This document shows, one piece after another, positions 5,540-9,710 of a stretch of 9,710 nt of DNA. A program made the position numbers and the translations under genes. Origin of the DNA: Pseudomonadota bacterium (GTDB taxonomy: Bacteria > Pseudomonadota > Alphaproteobacteria > Rhizobiales > Xanthobacteraceae); contig JAEVZN010000452.1 in assembly GCA_023392205.1 (NCBI GenBank), positions 1 through 9,710 on the forward strand, given 5' to 3'. Within the stretch, counting starts at the first letter, position 1. The number at the start of each line of letters is the position of its first letter. Below the pieces are notes generated by a model that saw nothing but the letters and a program-made list of their open reading frames with translations, made no database searches and was not told the origin of the DNA.

Positions 5540-6109
5540 CTATCCGCGATAACGGGTCACGATGTCGGATAGCGCCGGGCGCGGCCGGTCTTCGGGCGCA
5601 CGGGCAGGAGTGCCGATATGCACGAAGCCCGCGATGCGCTCGCCGTCGGAAAGCCCCATCGCCTGCAGGATGCGCCGGTCATAGGCATACCATTCGGTGA
5701 TCCAGTTCGCGGCATAGCCCAGCGCATGGGCGGCGGCGATCAGGTTCATGGTGGCGGCCCCCGCCGACATGATCTGCTCCCATTCGGGAATCTTGGTATG
5801 AGGTCCGGCGCGGCTGACGACCGCGATGACCAGCGGCGCGCGCGCCAGCCGGTTGCGCTCGAAAGCAATCTGATCATCGGTTGCGTCCGCGCGGTCGGCC
5901 CCGAATGTCTCCGCGATGACATTGCCGATGGCGAGGCGGGCATCGCCCTCGAACACGATAAATCGCCAGGGCGCCAGTTTCGCATGATCGGGCACCCGCG
6001 AAGCGACGGTCAGCATCGTGTCGATCTCGGTCTGGGATGGCGGAGGTCCGGCAAGCTCGATCGGCTTCACGGAGCGGCGGGATTTCAGCAGTGAAAGGGC
6101 GTCGGTCAT
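5540..6109 (-). CDS. Nitroreductase family protein (YdjA-like)
   Basis: An FMN-dependent NAD(P)H oxidoreductase of 189 residues, of the short YdjA-like type. The FMN-phosphate segment is RRSVK (11-15), and the family motif PDHAKLAPWRF occupies 40-50. The helix GAATMNLIAAAHALGYAANW (117-136) and the final GFVHIGTP (161-168) complete the flavin site. The length is normal for this group and the protein is cytosolic, with no signal peptide. It is the first gene of a probable two-gene operon with the flavin reductase gene ten bases downstream. The natural substrate of YdjA-like enzymes is not settled; nitroaromatic reduction is an activity of the wider family and should not be taken as the physiological role. 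The start at 6109 has a weak Shine-Dalgarno, and its promoter must lie in the 105-base gap shared with the divergent exported-protein gene. Confidence 0.92.
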   Translation of the reverse strand: MTDALSLLKSRRSVKPIELAGPPPSQTEIDTMLTVASRVPDHAKLAPWRFIVFEGDARLAIGNVIAETFGADRADATDDQIAFERNRLARAPLVIAVVSRAGPHTKIPEWEQIMSAGAATMNLIAAAHALGYAANWITEWYAYDRRILQAMGLSDGERIAGFVHIGTPARAPEDRPRPALSDIVTRYRG

Positions 6110-6214
6110 GGCGGATTGCGGCTATCACAAGCATCGCCCACAGACAATTGCACTGAAATCTGCCGCGATCCGGTCCGGCTTGAATTTGCCGCGATTTTTG
6201 CCGACAAGACGTGC
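6110..6214. promoter_or_regulatory. Divergent intergenic region
   Basis: These 105 bases separate the nitroreductase gene (leftward) from the exported-protein gene (rightward) and should hold both promoters. The nonamer TGCCGCGAT occurs twice in the same orientation, at 6161-6169 and 6187-6195 (26-base period). No clear -35/-10 pair could be assigned on either strand. Confidence 0.35.
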
Positions 6215-7300
6215 ATGAGCGGGATTGGGGTGACGGCCGGGCGGGCGGCGTCGATGGTATTTGCCATCGCGGCGGGCTTGGTCCTGTCCGTCGGTCCGGC
6301 CCACACGCAGCCCTTCACCAGTACCGGAAGCGCAGGTCCGGGCTCCGCCATGACCGGCCCGATGCCGATCGGACCCGACAGCGGGCCACCGGCCGCAGCC
6401 CTTGCCGTTCCGGGACCGTCAGATGTGCTGAGACCGCCTGCGCCGATCCCGCTTCCTGTTGCCCCATTGCCGCCGCCGGCGTTGATCGAGCGGACGCCCT
6501 CCACTCCGACCGTGCCTCTGGCGGCACCGGTGGTGCCGGCCGGACAGGTCGCATTGTATCTGACAGCGCGATTCGGCCGCGAGATGTCGCAGATCCCTGG
6601 CGGAATTGTCTGGCGGATTTATCCGGACCGTCCGGACAATGCCGGTGCGATGCGGTTGATTCGCGAAGACAAGACAGCCTCTCCGACGATGCTGCTGCCG
6701 CCCGGCGGCTATATCGTGCATGCGACCCTCGGTCACGCACAGGCGCTGAAGAAAGTGCAATTGCGCGCGGAAACTGTGCGCGAGACTTTCGATATCCCTG
6801 CCGGTGGCATCCGGATCGAGGGCAAGGTCGGCGATGCCCGCATCCCGGCCGGGCAGATCCATTTCGATATCTACAAAGGCAGCCAGTTCGAGCCGGGCGA
6901 GAAGCGCGCGCTGACAACGAATGCCATGACCGGCGATGTGATGCTGGTGCCCGAGGGCGCCTATCATATCGTCTCGCATTATGGCGACGGCAACGCGGTG
7001 GTGCGGTCCGATATCGGCGTACAGGCGGGGCGCGTCACCGACGTCACCGTGACGCATCGTGCGGCGATCATCACCCTGAAACTGGTCGCGAGTTCGGGCG
7101 GCGAGGCGCTGGCCAATACGCAATGGTCGGTGCTGACACCAGGCGGCGACGTGATTAAGGAATCGATCGGCGCGTTTCCGCGTGTGGTACTGGCCGAGGG
7201 CGAATATCGCGTCATCGCGCGTAACGATGGCCGCATGTTCCAGCATGACTTCAATGTCGTGACCGGCGTCGACCGCGAAATCGCAGTGGTGGTTCAGTAA
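6215..7300 (+). CDS. Exported protein with Pro-rich linker and three repeated beta modules
   Basis: A predicted secreted or periplasmic protein of 361 residues; I recognise no named enzyme. Residues 1-31 form a signal peptide (basic residue at 10, hydrophobic core about 14-28, Ala-rich end). Residues 38-110 are a Pro/Ala/Gly-rich, low-complexity linker. The rest consists of three related units of about 80-85 residues, each marked by a PxGxY-type turn: LPPGGY (161-166), VPEGAY (245-250) and LAEGEY (326-331). After each comes a strand with a V/I pattern and then a charged or Gly-containing turn, as in carboxypeptidase-regulatory or Ig-like beta sandwiches. There are no obvious catalytic residues. 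I chose the ATG at 6215 because it gives a normal signal peptide; an upstream ATG at 6116 would put 33 polar residues before it. Similar hypothetical proteins are recalled from other Rhizobiales. The role may be envelope structure or binding, which is a guess. Confidence 0.8.
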   Translation: MSGIGVTAGRAASMVFAIAAGLVLSVGPAHTQPFTSTGSAGPGSAMTGPMPIGPDSGPPAAALAVPGPSDVLRPPAPIPLPVAPLPPPALIERTPSTPTVPLAAPVVPAGQVALYLTARFGREMSQIPGGIVWRIYPDRPDNAGAMRLIREDKTASPTMLLPPGGYIVHATLGHAQALKKVQLRAETVRETFDIPAGGIRIEGKVGDARIPAGQIHFDIYKGSQFEPGEKRALTTNAMTGDVMLVPEGAYHIVSHYGDGNAVVRSDIGVQAGRVTDVTVTHRAAIITLKLVASSGGEALANTQWSVLTPGGDVIKESIGAFPRVVLAEGEYRVIARNDGRMFQHDFNVVTGVDREIAVVVQ

Positions 7301-7340
7301 AGCGGCCTTTGTTCTGTGAGCGACGCACACGCGCCAGCCG

Positions 7341-7565
7341 TCAGCGCTTTGTGACCGGCCCCACCACGTCATAGATTACCCGTACGCCTTCGACCGTCTC
7401 GGGCAAGAGCGCGCGATCCTCCGGCATTTGGTGCAGGTTCACCTTTAGTGCCGGGCCATCGCCCGACAAAGCGATCCCGATCCCCGCAACCTGCACGTCG
7501 GGCGAAACGATCTTCGCAAATTGCGCCTTGGCGCGCCGGACTGCGTACAGTCTGTCTTCAGACAT
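7341..7565 (-). CDS. Small protein homologous to the protease N-terminal domain
   Basis: A protein of 74 residues with no signal peptide, encoded nine bases after the stop of the serine protease gene. Its first 20 residues are helical and basic. The rest has three predicted strands: VQVAGIGIA (24-32), ALKVNL (39-44) and VRVIYDVVGPV (61-71). It lines up with the protease N-terminus. Without gaps, residues 5-22 share RLxxVRxxKxxxAxxVxP with protease residues 2-19, and its three strands match the protease segments at about 47-53, 60-68 and 89-98. It therefore looks like a stand-alone copy of the protease pro-domain, perhaps an inhibitor, folding helper or regulator acting in trans. The homology is read by eye and the role is inference. 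Weak ribosome binding site; translation is probably coupled to the protease gene. Confidence 0.75.
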   Translation of the reverse strand: MSEDRLYAVRRAKAQFAKIVSPDVQVAGIGIALSGDGPALKVNLHQMPEDRALLPETVEGVRVIYDVVGPVTKR

Positions 7566-7574
7566 GGCGCAATC

Positions 7575-8582
7575 TTAGGGCACCGGCAGGTCAATCTCCA
7601 AACTGTCGAGCACATCGGCAATCGGATTGGCATAGGTGAGACCGCGGCCGTTGCGTCCTCCGGTTTCGCTGCCGGCAAACAGCAGGCCGCAGGCGCGCAT
7701 CTGGTTGTCGAGGATGAGCGAACCGGAATCGCCGCCTGAGCTGAAAGCGCCGTCTCCGGTGGATTCGATCTCGATCTGGTTGTCGAAGGCGAGCGAGCCG
7801 AGATCGAAGGATACCACGACATTGTCGACCTCCACCGCGGTCACCTGGCCGCGGGTCACACCGGTGGTCCGTCCGATCTTTGCGACGGCGATCTGGCCGG
7901 TAATAGGATCGCTGCGAAGGCCGGCAAATCGTCCCAGTTCGCCATAATCGGCCGGATCGCAGGAGAGACCGCGTTTCAGCCGCGCGGTCGCGACGTCGAC
8001 GATGTTGTTGCTGTCGCGCCGCAATTCCACCCAGCGTTCAAGAAAGGCGACCGTATCGCCCGGTTGCCGTCCACGATCGAAGTGACCAGGTTGCAGAATG
8101 TGGTCGCGCGTCTTGCCGCGGTTCTCGTTTGCCAGCACATGGTTGTTGCTGAGGATGACGGTCTTGCCGGATTTGCGATCGCTGGCGAAGGCGCCGATTG
8201 TGCCGGCGGTGATGCTGAAATGCCCGACCGATCCGCCGGCGCGCAGCGGGCGCAGTTTCGAGCGGTACCACGGCCCTTCGCGGATGCCGATCTCGCCGAC
8301 GAAACGGATATCCACCTCGTCATGCGCACGCTTGCGGATCTCGTTGAGGAAACCTTCCGCATGTTCAAATGACCGCCGTTGCAGCCGCACGGCAAGCCGC
8401 ACATCGTCGCGCTTGTCGGTCGGCGCCACGCCAAGCGCTACAAGCGGCTCGGCGCGGGTCATGCGATCGAGGGAAAATGTCGTGATCGAAAAGCCGCCAT
8501 CCCGCCGGATTGCTGTGACCGCCGGCGGCACCACGTCTGCGGCGATTTCTTGCTTCAGGGCACGAACCGAGTCCAAGCGCAT
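7575..8582 (-). CDS. Trypsin-fold serine protease, Nal1-like, with N-terminal accessory domain
   Basis: A chymotrypsin-type protease of 335 residues. An N-terminal alpha/beta domain (about 1-100) precedes the catalytic domain (about 115-335). The triad is visible: His148 in SNNHVLANEN, Asp196 in NNIVDVATARL and Ser286 in GGDSGSLIL. KIGRTTGVTRGQVTAV (235-250) is the usual strand pair before the Ser loop. SNNHVLA in place of TAAHC is the mark of the bacterial group related to plant NARROW LEAF 1 (Nal1). There is no signal peptide or membrane segment, so it is probably cytosolic, which is unusual for a trypsin fold. I chose the ATG at 8582 because GGGGAGGT stands four bases upstream; an in-frame ATG ten codons earlier lacks this. 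The next gene encodes a stand-alone relative of the N-terminal domain. The substrate is unknown. Confidence 0.9.
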   Translation of the reverse strand: MRLDSVRALKQEIAADVVPPAVTAIRRDGGFSITTFSLDRMTRAEPLVALGVAPTDKRDDVRLAVRLQRRSFEHAEGFLNEIRKRAHDEVDIRFVGEIGIREGPWYRSKLRPLRAGGSVGHFSITAGTIGAFASDRKSGKTVILSNNHVLANENRGKTRDHILQPGHFDRGRQPGDTVAFLERWVELRRDSNNIVDVATARLKRGLSCDPADYGELGRFAGLRSDPITGQIAVAKIGRTTGVTRGQVTAVEVDNVVVSFDLGSLAFDNQIEIESTGDGAFSSGGDSGSLILDNQMRACGLLFAGSETGGRNGRGLTYANPIADVLDSLEIDLPVP

Positions 8583-8586
8583 GGCC

Positions 8587-8594
8587 ACCTCCCC
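8587..8594 (-). promoter_or_regulatory. Ribosome binding site fixing the protease start
   Basis: On the minus strand this is GGGGAGGT, four bases before the ATG at 8582. It supports that start over the in-frame ATG at 8612 and predicts efficient translation. Confidence 0.8.
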
Positions 8595-8595
8595 A

Positions 8596-8622
8596 GATTG
8601 CATGTGCGGCAATTATGCAATC
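8596..8622. promoter_or_regulatory. Inverted repeat overlapping the -10 box of the protease operon
   Basis: GATTGCAT (8596-8603) and ATGCAATC (8615-8622) are perfect 8-base arms separated by 11 bases. The right arm overlaps the predicted -10 box at 8620-8625, and the left arm ends two bases from the ribosome binding site. A dimeric repressor bound here would block transcription. The regulator is not identified. Confidence 0.5.
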
Positions 8623-8649
8623 ATAAAGTGTATTCGGGCGCAATTACAA
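8620..8649 (-). promoter_or_regulatory. Putative promoter of the protease operon
   Basis: On the minus strand, TTGTAA (8644-8649) and TATGAT (8620-8625) are 18 bases apart within a locally A/T-rich stretch, a fair sigma-70 match. The -35 box lies in a small palindrome, CAATT-AC-AATTG (8641-8652). Transcription would start near 8613, leaving a leader of about 30 bases. Confidence 0.45.
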
Positions 8650-8682
8650 TTGTTCAGACGGGATCGGCCGCAGTCCTGTCGG

Positions 8683-9489
8683 TCAGATCGCGGTCCAGCC
8701 GCCGTCATGGGCGATGATCTGGCCTGTGACATAGCTCGACGCATCGCTCGCCAGATAGATCACGAGGCCACGTAACTCGCGCGGCTCGCCGCGCCGGCCC
8801 ATCGGCGTGCCAGCGGCAATCGCGGTCTCGAACCGGCTGCGGTCCTCTTGGTTCATCTCCGCCTTAAAATGATCCGCGAGCCGCGTGCCCGCGCCCTGCC
8901 AGCCGGGGGCGATGGCATTGGCGCGGATGTTGTCGCGCGCATATTCGGCGGCCAATTGGCGGGTGAAACCGGCAATGCCGGCCTTGGACGCGGCATAGGC
9001 CACGCCCGACACCGCCATGCCGGGATAGAAGCCGCCGAGACCGATCAGGGATGCGACATTGATGATCGATCCCGACCCCGCCGCAAGCATCTGCGGGATC
9101 AGCGCACGCGTCACAAAAAATGTGCCGGTCAGATTGACCGACATCACCCGCATCCAGTCTTCGGTCGCGACTTCATGCAGGCGTTTGGGGAAGGGGGCTA
9201 CGCCCGCATTGTTCACCAGAACATGCAGTTTGCCATGCGATTGCGACACAGCGCGGCTCATCCGTGTCGCCTCGTCTTCATCGGTGACATCGAAAACGAG
9301 ATGCGAGGCCCTGTCGCCTTCGCTCCGGATCATGGAGACGGTTTCGGTGGCCCAAGTCTCGTCGCGATCCGCGCAGATCACATGGGCGCCGGCCGCGGCG
9401 AGCCCGATGGCCATTTCCCGCCCGAGCCCCGATCCCGCGCCGGTGACCAGCGCAACCTTTCCCGCGAGGCTGAACAGCTCCGTCGACAT
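8683..9489 (-). CDS. Short-chain dehydrogenase/reductase (SDR)
   Basis: A classical SDR oxidoreductase of 268 residues with a Rossmann fold. The cofactor motif TGAGSGLG covers 16-23. An acidic residue, Asp41 in CADRD, after the second strand favours NAD(H) over NADP(H). NNAG lies at 93-96, and the catalytic set is Asn119, Ser147, Tyr165 and Lys169 (YAASK). Ser147 and Tyr165 are 18 residues apart, rather than the usual 13 or so, because of an insert around GLGGFYPGMAVSG. The C-terminus HDGGWTAI is typical. The substrate cannot be read from the sequence; similar proteins are annotated broadly as 3-oxoacyl-ACP reductase-like or sugar/polyol dehydrogenases. Its ATG overlaps the thrS stop by one base (TGATG), so it is translationally coupled to thrS. 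Confidence 0.93.
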   Translation of the reverse strand: MSTELFSLAGKVALVTGAGSGLGREMAIGLAAAGAHVICADRDETWATETVSMIRSEGDRASHLVFDVTDEDEATRMSRAVSQSHGKLHVLVNNAGVAPFPKRLHEVATEDWMRVMSVNLTGTFFVTRALIPQMLAAGSGSIINVASLIGLGGFYPGMAVSGVAYAASKAGIAGFTRQLAAEYARDNIRANAIAPGWQGAGTRLADHFKAEMNQEDRSRFETAIAAGTPMGRRGEPRELRGLVIYLASDASSYVTGQIIAHDGGWTAI

Positions 9490-9710
9490 CAGGCGGCTTG
9501 CGCTTCCGCCGCGGGGCGGATGTCCGGCGGCGTCGCCTCGTCGGCGAGCATGGCGAGCGCCTGATCGAGCGGCATCACCTGCTGGCCCTCGTTGCCGAGG
9601 CGCCGAATCGAGACGGTGCGCTCGGCCGCTTCCTTCTTGCCAAGGACGAGGAGAGCCGGGACCTTGGCCAGGGAGTGTTCGCGCACCTTGTAATTGATCT
9701 TCTCGTTGCG
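9489..9710 (-). CDS. thrS: Threonyl-tRNA synthetase, C-terminal end only
   Basis: The last 73 residues of threonyl-tRNA synthetase, with the rest beyond the right edge. It is part of the C-terminal anticodon-binding domain, recognised by [17 protein letters not shown] followed by [19 protein letters not shown], a conserved ThrRS pattern. The enzyme charges tRNA-Thr and is essential in the cytosol. The last 30 residues or so, with [11 protein letters not shown], form a tail seen in Rhizobiales ThrRS. The stop TGA overlaps the start of the SDR gene, so the SDR follows thrS on one transcript. Confidence 0.95.
   Translation of the reverse strand, partial: RNEKINYKVREHSLAKVPALLVLGKKEAAERTVSIRRLGNEGQQVMPLDQALAMLADEATPPDIRPAAEAQAA

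Noticed and set aside
6116..6214. Upstream ATG at 6116 for the exported protein
   Set aside because: It would add 33 polar residues before a good signal peptide and leave almost no room for the divergent promoters.
6211..7372. Long open frames of 315 codons (plus) and 317 codons (minus) over the exported-protein gene
   Set aside because: Neither has a signal peptide or domain pattern. The frame at 6215-7300 has a signal peptide and internal repeats, which shadow frames do not show.
8583..8612. Upstream in-frame ATG at 8612 for the serine protease
   Set aside because: The added residues would overlap the ribosome binding site and the predicted promoter; the ATG at 8582 is well placed after GGGGAGGT.
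1..9710. Mobile element, prophage, CRISPR array or tRNA gene
   Set aside because: No transposase, integrase, long terminal repeats, regularly spaced identical repeats with spacers, or cloverleaf-like sequence was seen. The 22-base units at 517-604 have no spacers and diverge too much for CRISPR.

Overview
The window reads as chromosomal DNA of a high-GC alphaproteobacterium, most likely order Hyphomicrobiales (Rhizobiales) in or near the Bradyrhizobium / Rhodopseudomonas / Afipia / Pseudolabrys group. This rests on the G/C-ending codons, the ThrS C-terminus, the PAS_5-type protein, the dual PilZ protein and the BTLCP cysteine peptidase, all recalled as typical of that group; no database search was possible. 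No transposase, phage gene, CRISPR array, tRNA or rRNA was found. There are eleven protein genes, two of them cut by the window edges.

Left part (1-2059, all minus strand): the 5' portion of an exported LapG-like (BTLCP, peptidase C93) cysteine peptidase, a two-domain PilZ protein with two complete c-di-GMP-binding signatures, and a PAS_5 sensor-like protein. A 330-base A/T-rich gap upstream of the peptidase carries a long palindrome and roughly 22-base-spaced repeats that look like regulator sites. The PAS gene has paired GTCCCG/CGGGAC palindromes just upstream.

Centre left (2060-3796, plus strand): an intergenic stretch with a promoter-like element, two GC-rich hairpins and a textbook intrinsic terminator but no gene, the best candidate for an unannotated small RNA; then a rhomboid intramembrane protease and a two-CBS-domain protein with a strong ribosome binding site.

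Centre (3815-6109, minus strand): a YdjA-type nitroreductase and a flavin reductase-like split-barrel protein 10 bases apart (a likely redox operon), then a patatin-like phospholipase convergent with the CBS gene.

Right part: a divergent plus-strand gene (6215-7300) encodes an exported protein with a Pro-rich linker and three repeats of one beta-rich module. Converging on it is a two-gene minus-strand operon: a Nal1-like trypsin-fold serine protease with no evident signal peptide, and a 74-residue protein that appears homologous to the protease's own N-terminal domain. This protease plus stand-alone pro-domain-like partner, preceded by a palindrome overlapping the predicted -10 box, is the most interesting possible system here. 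The window ends with a short-chain dehydrogenase whose start codon overlaps the stop codon of thrS (threonyl-tRNA synthetase, C-terminus only).
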